Positions 53,215 through 64,000 of a stretch of 64,000 nucleotides of DNA are shown one piece after another (within the stretch, counting starts at the first letter, position 1; the number at the start of each line of letters is the position of its first letter). Position numbers and translations under genes: made by a program. The DNA is from Dipylidium caninum (taxonomy: Eukaryota > Platyhelminthes > Cestoda > Cyclophyllidea > Dipylidiidae): positions 21,121 through 85,120 of the forward strand of contig QEYB01001105.1 in NCBI GenBank assembly GCA_017562135.1, in the 5' to 3' direction. A model generated the notes under the pieces. That model worked only from the letters and a program-made list of their open reading frames with translations. It ran no database searches and was not told where the DNA came from.

Positions 53215-55082
53215 ACTGTGGTTAACACGCATTTGTTTGTTTTGAAGAGGGGAGAAGTTTTCTTCATGACCATCATGCTTTACTCCACATGCAGGTCTTA
53301 TCAGTTCTTATAGCACTTGCTTGATTGTTCTATCAACGGTGACAGACTCGTTTCAAAGCGAACATTCTGGAAGTTCGCGATGTGTACCCTTCTTCCATGA
53401 CCTTTATCGACCTCCTATCCCGATGGCTAACACCAGTCGTATAAGTCACCTGGCTAACAGGCATTCATCAAACAACCGTCACGATGAACACGGTTGCTGA
53501 GAGAATTTGTACGATATACCTCTCTCCTACCATGTTTTCCACTGATGAATGGCGTGCAGAGCCATTCTCCTCTTTTGCCTTTTGCGCAAAGAACAGTACG
53601 TGGACGGCTGACGATATTGTGGAAAATTTTCGTTACCAAAGCGGGCAACTGGTCGTCGGCAAAGAGAGAACGCTGCGTACAAATGACAACTTTAGCCTTA
53701 ATAGGGCTGAGCTCAAGAACGGTAAAACTGAGAAGTTCTGTTTTTTTACTTCTATTCGGTTGCTCCTCAGCTAGGAAGCAGGCGAGACCGATTCAGGGCT
53801 GTCTTCAAAACCCCTCAACAAAAATGTCCGCGAGATGGGTAGAAGAGACGAAGGTGATAGAGGTGGTGCTTGGAGAAGGAGGCGATACGATGCTTGCTGG
53901 CGATCGGCTTCTTAGGAAAAGACTAGTACAATGAAGAAATGGGGAGATTTTGAGGCCGGATATATCGGTTCCGTGGACATTACTGGTCACCGAAGACACA
54001 GGCGCCTTTTCGGCAGTTGGCTTCGTTTAATCTTTTGATTTACATTTATGGAATTTAATAAAAGGACAGTGTAAGATAACCAGTTAGAAAAAGAGTATAC
54101 CGTAAAGTATGTGTAATATCAAGCTGAAAGTATTCAGGCACGATGACTAGGGATCAAATGATTACACAATTGTATTATATATTGTAAAAACGAAAGTCTT
54201 TGGTACCGAAAAGTACAGGGCATTCTGCAGAAAAGTAACTAACTATATTTCAAGCATCGAGACTCTAATTTGCCCATACCCTATTGATAATAGATTCTAA
54301 GTTAACATATCAGGAAAGATAACTCTTCTTTACGTACTTATATGCAGCAGAATGGACCAATTTGGAGGGCCTGTGTGGTCTCGTTAAAAGATGCAGCCGG
54401 GTAACGAAAAACTAGTGGTTTCGTCATCGCGACTCGAAAGCATTGTGACCCCAAGTAAGGGGAAAGCAGGGATGTTGGCTGTTAGGCAAAGAGAGAGAGT
54501 TAGACGTTGGCGTTATAAAAAATGAAGAAGAGTTGAAAGTAGCTTTGATCGGTTAACCACTTCTCTTTCACGAGTGGTTTACTTTGGCAATAGGGCAGAA
54601 GATTAAAAATAATGGTAGAATGGGACTGTGTGTGTTACAAATACCTGCTTAATTAAGCTCACTTTGGCTAATTATAGGAATTGCACATTAGTTGCCTACA
54701 CATATACGCTTCATTTTCTCGCCATTGCGTTTTTTAAATGCCTAAATGCCGGACTCCCTGTAAACTTTGTAATTAAGTGCTGCCATATGGGCACTTAACA
54801 GCAACGCTTTGGGCCTCAAAAATTGCTTGTAGAACGCAGCGTTCTTAAACTAGCAAAATTACATCAAAACCGTAAAGCAATTTGTTGACATTGTCTGTTT
54901 TGTTTTTAAGTGTCCGTATTTCGTCCGCCTTCATGAGGTCGTTTGTCAGCCCTCTTCCCTGGGTCGCCCCCTTTGTGTGACGACCTGGAGCTAGTTTCGG
55001 TATCTCCAGGAATTAAATATTTTTTCTCTTTTGTTGCTGGATTATTTCGGGAGCCGTTTTTGACGAAATAATAAGGGAGGCA
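53215..55082. other. Intergenic stretch, no supported gene
   Basis: Two overlapping frames at 53,484-53,934 (+) have a protein-like look (for example STWTADDIVENFRYQSGQL) and are followed by AATAAA at 54,056-54,061, but I recognise no family and no splice structure. 54,080-55,080 is AT-rich, without long frames, and should include the RBM18 promoter and 5' untranslated region. Confidence 0.35.
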
Positions 55083-57480
55083 ATGGACGACAATACTCAC
55101 GAAGACAAGGTTGACCCCCGGCGAGTGTGGCTGGCAAACCTGCCTCCCAAGTCAACCGAGTTTGCCGTTCTGCAATTGGTTAGGCCATTTGGCAAGATTT
55201 TGGACTTTAACTTTCCTGTGCATCAGTCCGGAGGACCTTTACAAGGTTTCTACTCTCGGCTATTGTTTTGTTACATTTTCTACGGAAGCCTCCGCCCTTA
55301 TGGCAATGAAGAGGTTGGTCTGGTATTATCCACTGCAGTTCTCATAAGCAGTGAGGGAGGATTCCTGGCGAATCCTCTTGTCGACTTGTTTTTTGCTGTT
55401 GCACTGAAACATACTAGTGGCTTTTTCGCGCAGTATGCCTGTTTTGTCATTACCTTGGATTTAGCTTCCATTCACTATGTCGTAGGTTCTTTGCAAACTT
55501 GCTATTTATTATGAGATCGGCAACATTGCTAACCCTTGTGCCATGTTTGTGTTGAATTATACTACAAATGGTCTTGATCATATTTTATCTTCAGTCAGTT
55601 AGCTTTACTTACCAGTATTTTAGCTTAATAAATGCGACACGCGTCCCTAAGTGAAGTTTCGTGAATTTTCTCTGTGTCAATTTGGCCTATTAATCTAAGA
55701 AAATGATTGTTGAATGACAGTTTTTTGCTGTTCTCCTCGTTCGTGTTACTTCACACTATCTGGCGGCTAGAACATCTTCACTATCAAAGTCTCGATACTT
55801 AACAACTGTCTACCCAGATTTTAACTCGAAAAATCAGATGAGGATAGAAATGCCTAAACTTACGAATACGTTTACTCCCTATTTGTAAAGTCTCAATGGG
55901 CGAACATTCTGTGGCGCGGTGCTCTCAACGGAGCGTGCGCGACCAACTCGGGAGGCGATGGCTCAATGGCGTGAAGCGTGTAAAGAGGCGCAACGGCGCG
56001 CGTATTGAGGCGGAGAGGCAACGACGGGAAGAGGAAGTAGCTCGGCGACTTACTGATCCTACCCCCGTTACAAATTCATCAGCCCTCCTCACCACGTGAC
56101 GCCTTTAACCAGTGGTAATGATGATGAGGAAACCGTCGGTAAGCAATGTACAGTCGCTCATGAAACTGCTTTCACGCTCTTATGCAGCTGGTTTTGAAGG
56201 GGTTAATTCCATGTTTCTTGTGCTCATGGTCGCACATTTTTGCCTTTTTAACCTTTCTAACAACATTGGTAACCACCATCTTGATTTGTGTGCTTTCCCT
56301 TCTCTTTTCTTTGTGCTGATCGCGGCCCTACGCCTCGACGCAGCTCCGAGACATCCACAGATCATCCACTTCTCTACCTGACCTCTACGGCAAGCTTGGA
56401 TTAGTTTCAGCTAAATCGACTACTCGGTCTCCACCTCCCTTAAGGGGTTTTTCGTCTTTCTGGCCTATTCGTCTTTTTCCAATTAATGCTGACCTGCTTG
56501 TTGGGTCTTTACGTTGATGGCCTCCCGCTTCATTACATATCGCGTTTTTCTTGCTCACTTTGATTTCACTTTCATTATCTTCTACTCCGCGATCTCAGCT
56601 TTAGGTATTGTGTGGACGCGGTGATGTATTAATATGTTTAGAATAAGCGATTTCATGAATGGTTTCTCAAACAGGCTCTGGAGTAGAAAAAACGGGTCGA
56701 GGACAGTTGGCTGAGCTTATGAATGTGTTAGGAGTAAGAGAGTTTAAGGACTAGGGGATCCCGTTTAAGTCCATGACAGATTAAGAACTGATGAAATGGA
56801 TGAGTGAACGCTCGCGTGTTTGTAGTAATATAATCGGCGAGTGGAAATGCTCTATAATAAGTTGTTTACTGGAGTATTCTGGGTCAAAAAGGTTCCACAT
56901 ATACTTCTATTTTTTCATTATCGGTTTTTCTTAGATCGAGCTCATACATCGAAGTGAAAAAAAATATGGTGAAACTAAGTGTGGTCTACAATTGCTGGAT
57001 AGTTCGAGGCCATCTTGGTTAACAAAAATCAAGCATTATATCATATTTGGCTCGTCCAAACCGCACGATGAGGTCGTAGAATAGGCAAATAAGTAAATCC
57101 AGGTAAATGTCGACTGTGATCATTCAAACACAACGTCCGTTCGGAACATCTAAACATGTCCATGGCGAGTGGGAAATTAGCCAGTAATCAGAATGCTTAA
57201 AAGCCGCTTAATCATCGTTCATCCCAAACAGAACTAAGCCGTGCTCAGAAGAGGCAGGCAGTGCGGCGCATTGAGGCGGCGTTGCGTAGCACTTCCCAAA
57301 TCGCAGTTCAGCCGGCGATCTTTGAGATCCGCGGAGGAGACGCGGCAGCAACAACCGCACCCCCTAGTAGCGGCTTTGCTGGCAGGGAGGAAACGACAAC
57401 AGACGGGAGGCGACAGGCGCCAGCGCGGTGGAAGTTGTGCTGGCGGTACCCACCGCTTCAATCCCTATTTCCGTCCCTGA
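55083..57480 (+). CDS. RBM18: RNA-binding protein 18 (single RRM)
   Basis: Three exons: 55,083-55,313, 55,891-56,138 and 57,232-57,480. The first starts MDDNTHEDKVDPRRVWLANL and carries an RRM: RNP2 is VWLANL, RNP1 is GYCFVTF, and the linker has DFNFPVHQSGG as RBM18 has DFLFHKSG. Introns are GT-AG and the phases fit: AG|T gives MKSLNGRTF, like CLNGKLAL, and G|AA gives ETVELSRAQKRQAVRRIEAAL, like SVTAKIKAIEAKL in RBM18. The second exon is richer in E and R than expected. The frame is broken in three places: one extra base in TTT near 55,247, one near 56,005, and a compensating one near 56,065. Since such a gene should be intact, I take these for sequence errors. The last exon is clear to about SRAQKRQAVRRIEAALRSTS; its end and stop (57,480, in another frame, HRFNPYFRP) are tentative. 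RBM18 is a conserved, little-studied, probably nuclear RNA-binding protein. Confidence 0.82.
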
Positions 57481-58495
57481 GTATGACCCTCTTTTTGTAC
57501 CAAGTCATATATCCTTATTTCTTTTCACTAATGTCACTTTGCATTTGAATACTTAGTGCGCTTATTAATGGACTCCCTAGTGGAGAGTACTTTTTTATGC
57601 TTCTGGGATAATTATCTTGAAACTAGGTCGCAAGCATCGTCCTTTGCGATCCGCCCAATATCCTAAATGATCGAACTTGAATTGACGAGGTAACTTATTC
57701 GAAAGAATAGTTGTAACTGCTGGTGGACTCCACAGAGGGATGGACGATCCTGGAAGAAAATGCGGCGGGTTTGGTGAAAGGTGAAGCAGTGGATGGAGGT
57801 GAACCTGGGGCGTACTGATTACTGAGAGGAAAATCAAAGGGCTGTTGTGATGATGGGGGAAAATTGGTAGGCGAGTCGGATCCGGGAATTAAATTGACCT
57901 ATGACCCGCGATGAGGGTTCAGCCTTAGGTGGTTAAGTGGAGGATGCGGGGACAGGATGACCAAGACCGAAAGAATCCGTCAAAGAGAAGATGGCCTGAA
58001 AGAAATAATGCGGTATGCTACTGAGTAAGAGTGTCTGGGAGAGGTGGACCGGTGGGCCCTGAGTTGGCCGGCAGTTACGAAACCAACCGTCGAATATGAC
58101 TGCATCAAATTGACGCCGGCTCGACCGGCCCGTGCCATCTGTTGCAAAGTGAGGATGCAGGAATTGCAAGCTTCCTGATACCCACCGCAGATGTATGTCG
58201 ACCCCCCAAGCCCCGCAGCCCCCTTTCATCCAGCCAGCACAAAAGCGAAAGGCGCTTTTCGGAAGCCGTCGATTCTAGTGTTCTGTATGCATCTGGTCTG
58301 ATTCCTTCTATAAAAGGCTGCGCGGTAGAGTGAGAGAGGCAGACGGACAGAGGGGAAATAGGAGGGAGGGAGTGAAACGTGTACTTTTCGCTTTTAAAAG
58401 AGAGGATGGCGGCGTGGGTAGATAACGACGACCTCGTTGTTACTATGTACAAAGTCTGGGCCAGAAGGCGGCGATGAAGGCCAAGGTGGAAGGCA
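57481..58495. other. Convergent interval between RBM18 and MYPT
   Basis: Should hold the 3' untranslated regions of both genes; I see no clear AATAAA for either. A TATAAAAGG at 58,309-58,317 on the plus strand is followed at 58,408 by a short frame (MAAWVDNDDLVVTMYKVWAR and stop), not enough for a gene. Confidence 0.4.
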
Positions 58496-61187
58496 TCACG
58501 AGGTAGTGTGCGCTGAGAGCTTGCTGATCACACGAATTAGCGACTTGTTCTCGTCCGCCATGCGTGCATTCTCCTGACGCAACCGATCTATCTCCTGTTG
58601 GGAAAGGGATACAGCATGAAAGAATTCCATTACACGAACTAATTAAGTTGAAAGAACAACAAAAAGGAAGCTATGAACAGGACACGGAAAAGTGCGCATG
58701 CGTGCGTCATGCACGCAGGCGAGCTGTGAATGTGGCAAAACAAAGCTGAAGTGAACAGAGAAGGGGAGAGAAAACAAGGAGGGGGAGACATGCGCACCTT
58801 TGCCTGATCTTCAAAGAACTCCACAGTACGCCGTTGAAGCTGCAAAGCAAATAATGCACAAGACATTCAATGCTGGAAGAGGTGGAACACAGTACCGCTA
58901 GATAGGGTCAGTGTCTCCCCTTCCAGTAGCATGGTAAAGTGCGCCCACTCGTTGGAGATTTTCGCAATCCATCGACCTAATTTAATAGAGTTGACTAAAA
59001 AACGACCTTCAGGTGGGGCAACCCAAAAGTCGAGGCTGATGTGAAACAGACAACCACAAAATCTGGTCCTCCTGTCCCGGACAGAGAGGATGTTCCTTGT
59101 CACTATGCATAGGTTAGCAATGAATGATCGATTTTCTGGTGAAAATTTCGAGGTGAATATATGGATGGAGGAAAAGATTGGCGAAAGTGATAAGCGAATG
59201 AGAAAATCCCTCCTGCTAGACACCTTAGCTTATCCGCTTCTTTACACTTTCAACTGTCCTGTTCCCGTTCCACCAATCTCTTCCAATGCTAAAAGGTCAT
59301 GCGTCCCAAGTACGCTTGAATACCCGATGATTACCTGGAGATTGAGAGCATTGCAATGGAAAAAGTTGGTAGGATTGATGAACGTCAGTTAGGGAGCGGA
59401 GCAAGGGACATTTAAATGGTCATATGCTTTAAGAGCCTCTAATCGGATAGAATGAGAGAAACAAGTGGTCATCACTCAAGGAAAAATAAGCACATCGTTG
59501 ACGATATGCATGAAATCGAAGACCAAACAACAGCGGAGGGAGGGGTGTTAGCCTGAGGCAAAAAAGCGAAGGGAGTGTGCATACCGTAGAGGAGGAAATC
59601 GGTGTTGGACGCCGAGCCGCCATATTTACTAAGGCAAAGGGGGTGGAGGCGGAGGAGGAGACGTGGAAACGAGCTAGTTCGTTACGTAGGGCGGCTACCT
59701 CCAGAGTGACCTGATCCAGGGTGCGTTTTCAGCCGTTCCTTCTCACTACGTTCCTCTTCGTACAGTAGACGATAATCCAAATTCTGCAAGACCCGAGCAA
59801 TACGCATACATATAGGAGCACACGAAAAAAATCGGTTAAGCGAGGCTCCGCACAGCATAAAGCAAAAATCAACCCACCTTAACACAGTTTTGACTCCCCT
59901 TACCTACGGGAAAGTGTACACAGCAATAGCTACACCAAATATTTTGCCAGCTAACCAGGTAGTACAAACGATGGGAATGGTGTGGCCTGTTAATCTATTA
60001 AGACAAAAAGGAAGTGGGATAGCGAAGCACGCATAAGCATTTCAGATCGCGGAGAACTCGATAGCGATTCCCTCCTACCTAACGCCTATATCCATTTCCT
60101 AAGGAAGGTTTAATTCAAGGCATTAAGGCGTATATCACTAGCGAGAGCAAATACCTCACGCCAGTTGTACCGCTGGTCAACTGGTTTTTGCCGAAGAGGA
60201 GCAGAGGACGGGGAGGTCTGGGGCGCAAGCGGCGAAGTACGTCGGTCACCACCTCCACCGTTGCTCACCGTATCATTGTTGGAGGCTGTACTATTGTGGC
60301 AGTTGTACTGGTATTTAAAATTGTCGAGCGGAGGAGACGTGTTGTTGGCTAGACAAGAAACAATAGAGGCAGGTAGCTCTTAAAAAGCTAGTTAACTTGA
60401 TAGGTGACTACTTACGCGGGAATGGGGTCAACAGTTCCGGTAGAAGTAGTAGTGGCAGTGGCAGTAGCGGTACTGACAAACAGGAGCATTCTGTTCCAGC
60501 TGCTTTTGCCGCCGCTAGTACGTCATTTGTATCCAGTAAGCCCGTGGGTACTCGGTCTCGGGCCGCCCGGCGCGCTCGTGAATGTGCGACTATCGAGGAG
60601 GTTGACGTGTCCGCGACTACAAGAAATAGTAGAAGTAGTAGTGTAGTACTCATATCCGTGAATCCAACATCTACAAACCATAGCTAAGGTCACTAACCCG
60701 CTCCAGTCGGTGAGGCTGATGGAGGCTGTACGGGGGTGATCGTGGCCTTTGGTGACATGTGTTGTGGTGGTTGGGTTAGAGAATGGCGTTGGTTTTTCCT
60801 CCACATCACCAGCACCAGATGTGGCGACGATTTCCGCGTTGACTGCATGAGAAAAAAGCGGTTAAACTTAGTAACTAATAAAACATTCATAAAGCAAAAG
60901 AGAGATGGTTTAAAAATGTGAATTTTGGTCATGTGATAGCCTGAAATTGAAATGCAACATCAAAGTAAGATAGAAAATCGGTACCCATGCAGCGGATTCA
61001 TGTGGCCCTCTAGCACTTTTAACAGAATGTTTAAGAAGTTTTTTGAGAGGGATATGAATCGTCATGTATACACGCTCACACGCAGAGAGCAACCAAAGGA
61101 CTTTGGTACAAAAGCACTTTTAAAGGAGAAGGATAATTTTAAATGACACTTGGAACTTCGACTCACCTTAGTCGTGTGCATGACCGA
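58496..61187 (-). CDS. PPP1R12: Myosin phosphatase targeting subunit (MYPT), C-terminal exons
   Basis: Minus-strand exons, in order of translation: 61,187-61,167 (21 bases, tentative), 60,842-60,698, 60,616-60,416, 60,348-60,155, 59,783-59,585, 58,839-58,798, 58,594-58,496. All have GT-AG borders and joining phases. The fourth from the end plus the next read AHSRARRAARDRVPTGLLDT, like the region around the inhibitory threonine of MYPT1 (RSRQARQSRRSTQGVTLTDL). Then WRENLDYRLLYEEERSEKER and LDQVTLEVAALRNELARF correspond to the coiled coil, and the last exon gives RLRQENARMADENKSLIRVI, then SKLS, matching the conserved C-terminal zipper (DENGALIRVISKLSK). One extra C at about 59,719 breaks the frame in exon 59,783-59,585. 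MYPT targets the PP1 catalytic subunit to myosin and is inhibited by Rho kinase. The N-terminal PP1-binding and ankyrin part was not found here and should lie to the right, beyond the window. Confidence 0.85.
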
Positions 61188-64000
61188 CTAGCAAAACAGA
61201 AAATTGTGCATTTGCAAGCAGTAACTACCAATTGGGAAATTTCGGCAAAGGGAGAAGAGAGAGAGAGAGAGAGAGAAAAAGGAAACAAGGAATCTAAGTG
61301 CATTCACTGAAGGAAAATACGAGGCACCGGTCAAGCGACCAAACTATTGGTGGTACGAACAGTCCACATTGAGGGCGCGTCTACGTAAAACAGACGACTC
61401 AAAAAATCTTTTCAAAGGTTTTTTACTTTGCTAATAAAGAGTGATACGGCGCGGGCGCCCGAATTAGAAGAGACTGAAAGAGGTTAGATCATTAGAATGG
61501 AAAGTATTATTTCAAAACTGGGAAAGTAGAAAGCAACGAGGGCGATGAGAACTAAGAATAAAGACATCTCACCCGGATGACTTTATGAGCAAGGTGACCC
61601 AGTGTGACCTTCGAGCAAAGGATAATTTCCCTCTCCTGGTACAACAAATTTTGCTTGGTTGTGGCGATGGTTTTGGTTGTGTTGATGAAGTCTGCGGACG
61701 AGCGGAAAGTTAGGTGAAAGAACCGAGGATAAGAAAAGTTCAAACGGAACTGATTAGCACATGCCAGCGATAGCCAGGAAAGCTTTTTTCGCGCATATAG
61801 ATATTAGGACAGCCTGTGCCTGAGCTGATGAGGCGAAATGGGGCCCGTTTTTGTCGTGTCTCGCCCGTCGCAAGGAGGTAGGGTGTTAAACGGCGCCACC
61901 TATAACACACACCACATAACTTGTTGAATTCAGAAACAAAGAGAACTTTCACGCGCTTTTCGAGAATAGACAGCCCGCAAAACGTTTTATATCCTTAACT
62001 AACCGACAGTCAGTAACCACAAATTAAAGCTATCGACAAACAAAAGTGTGGTATCTGCGGGATAAAAATGTAAGCCTCCAACACACAGTTAAGGGGAGCT
62101 CAAAGTAGAAATACCCACCACAGTAACCTATTGTCCAGTTGTAATCGAATTATACAATGAAGCGCGCGTTTAGAACTATCTAATTTATTTCACACATGAA
62201 GAAATTGGGACAATGCTTTGTCACATCACAACCACACCGACCGACACAGATGTCTGGCCATCGAACGCAAACGACAAAAAGAATACGGGGGGGAGGAAAA
62301 GAGGGAAAACTGGATTAAGGCTTTGTTCGGCAGTCTGAATGAGAGGTATGTCATACCACAGACATATAAGTGAAAAGTGACAGCGCGCTGGTTGGTGTTT
62401 TTTTAAAAGCTGCTGCTCTGTGAGGAACTGATAAATGTGATCTTTGAGAAAAAAAAAGTACCCAGTCGCATCTGCAGTGAATCACGAAATGCGGAAAAAA
62501 CGCGGTCACGAAAGCCAAAGGTCTATTATTTAAGCCTGAGGGGAGCAAAGGGTTTTTAAAAGCTCAATGAGCGCAATTTTCACAGTACCATGGAAAAAAA
62601 CATAAGTCGAAAAAGCAACAGAGCAAAGACACCTATTATCTGGTTCGCTAATTTATTCTCCAGCGCTCGATGATGCTCCAGGTATGCAATCAGCTATGAT
62701 AAATAAAATTAAGGAGACTGCACAATGTAAGCAGGAAATAAACATAGAGACGATGTTTTAAAAGGAAAAACGAAAGCCCTCGACCAAATTGTTTCTCAAC
62801 TGACACTGGATGAGTTGAGTGAGAAAGGCCTGGCACGGCAAGATCAGGGCGGGGAATGAAAATTGAGCGGAAAGCAAAAATGTCTGGGAAAAATTACAGG
62901 AGTGGCCACAGCAATCGGGCGCCGAGGAGTTATTACTCCGGACGACCGAGATCCACTAGTGGTATTAATTGAACTTTTAGACGTGACTTATAGCAGCATT
63001 TTCAAACCCTGTAATCGGTAAATTGCTCCTTCTATGCCATTTACACCAGAAGATCAACTATCATCAGTTAATGAAATGACTTTTTCCTCACCGTCCTAAT
63101 GAACCCTTATCAGACAACACCTACCACGTTTATAGATGTGCGAGATACCTCATGCCGATACTAAAATCCGGCGATTATATATATGATTGATTGTGCGGCA
63201 GATTTTTAAGACACCATTAAACAAACTGGCCACTCAGGCTGCCAGCAGGGGAATAACGTGGTGAAACTGTAGTACTTACTTAAAAGTACACGGCGACGAG
63301 ATAAGAAAAATTAAAACATAATATCCTCAAGCATACCTTCCCACCATCCCTTCGAACCGTAATATGAATCCCATTCAGGAATTAAAGAAAATTTCCTCAA
63401 GTTCATTGCAACCATGTACACGAAATGACGCAAGAATAGGAGAACGCGGCCCAATGAGGAGAGACAACTTTTGCACATGCGATTTCACCAGGACGTTTAA
63501 ATAGAGAGAGAGTATATGGAGTCTTGGTTTGAATAGATGGAGCGGAGTTAGTGATGGAGCGCAATGATGAAAAAAACAACGAAGACCAATCAGAGTGTGA
63601 CAGAGTGCCCAGCAGCTGGTAGCAGAGTGATTAAAATCAACTAAAGGTCCCCAATAAAGATGTCCAGAGCTCCCACCGGCATTCCCGTTTCGCTTCGCAC
63701 TCTACAAGAAATCAAAAAGGGACATTTACATTAAGAACGGTCGATTATTATACGCACTAAGGAACACCAAAAAAATGAAAGAAAAGTTTACTTTTGGAGA
63801 AAGAAATTGGTCGTTTAAATTTACGGGTAAAAAACTTCCGGGTAAAAATGAAAGCTTTAGACATCCATGCCTAATAAGTAAAACAGTAGAAGATAGAGAA
63901 TGGAAGTTAGGAAAGTGGCAAGAGAGAAGTGATTAGTTATGAAGATGCGTGTTTCTCTCAAGTCCTAAAAGGTCGCAAACTTAAAGTGATCCCCAGAATC
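61188..64000 (-). other. Probable MYPT introns and unresolved upstream part
   Basis: No exon is firmly supported. A candidate on the minus strand ends at 62,898 before GTAATT and reads SGSRSSGVITPRRPIAVATP, with a serine, proline and arginine content usual for the central part of MYPT, but its acceptor is poor. A second candidate, near 61,570-61,700, ending KVIR before GTGAGA, matches nothing I know. A (GA)n microsatellite lies at 61,255-61,277. The remainder is AT-rich. Confidence 0.35.

Noticed and set aside
53484..53934. Overlapping plus-strand frames of 96 and 146 codons
   Set aside because: Protein-like in parts and followed by AATAAA, but no family, start context or splice structure could be established.
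58867..59223. 118-codon minus-strand frame
   Set aside because: It lies in the intron between MYPT exons 59,585-59,783 and 58,798-58,839, whose phases join without it.
60397..60687. 96-codon plus-strand frame rich in serine
   Set aside because: It is antisense to a well supported MYPT exon.

Overview
The window is nuclear DNA of a multicellular animal. Three spliced genes with GT-AG introns lie in the right-hand quarter, and their best protein-level matches are animal families: an IQ-motif protein like IQCK, RNA-binding protein 18 (RBM18), and the C-terminal part of a myosin phosphatase targeting subunit (MYPT/PPP1R12). The small introns (roughly 70 to 1100 bases) and a probable 21-base microexon would suit a flatworm, possibly a tapeworm, but that is a guess. 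No bacterial, viral or organellar gene and no rRNA or tRNA was recognised.

Bases 1-47,722 are one large, recently duplicated array. Its core is a unit of about 17.6 kb, present twice in tandem (1-17,546 and 17,547-35,198). A third copy is cut short at about 36,870. After a 2.2 kb non-array segment the array resumes in reverse orientation (about 39,060-47,722) as rearranged pieces of the same unit. A worn copy continues to about 48,960, marking an older edge.

Inside a unit I see a repeated cassette. Read in its own direction it runs: a conserved 230-base block (delta), a TATA box and a small open frame with a hydrophobic start and four later cysteines (family 2), a second conserved block (alpha), a second strong TATA box about 1 kb further on, then a 59-65 codon gene for a tiny secreted-type peptide (family 1), and a conserved 3' flank. 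A unit holds six family-1 copies: A, B, C, D on the plus strand and E, F on the minus strand. It holds three family-2 copies. Only C, E and F are clearly open for family 1; A is a fragment, B lacks its ATG and D begins with GTG. Neither family matches a protein I recognise.

The copies exchange sequence. The third unit carries a tract of about 200 bases of the opposite-arm type that restores a TATA box, and unit 2 carries a foreign tract of about 280 bases. Inverted arms occur at three scales (about 430 bases, 760 bases and 2.6 kb). Many copies differ by single-base indels. The same kind of single-base frame break occurs inside the conserved RBM18, MYPT and IQCK exons, so part of this is probably consensus error and frameshifts in the array should not be read as decay without checking.

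Bases 49,000-64,000 are ordinary single-copy DNA: IQCK-like (+, 51,983-53,214), RBM18 (+, 55,083-57,480) and MYPT (-, from 58,496 rightwards, its 5' part beyond or unresolved). Nothing in the sequence links these three genes to the peptide array.
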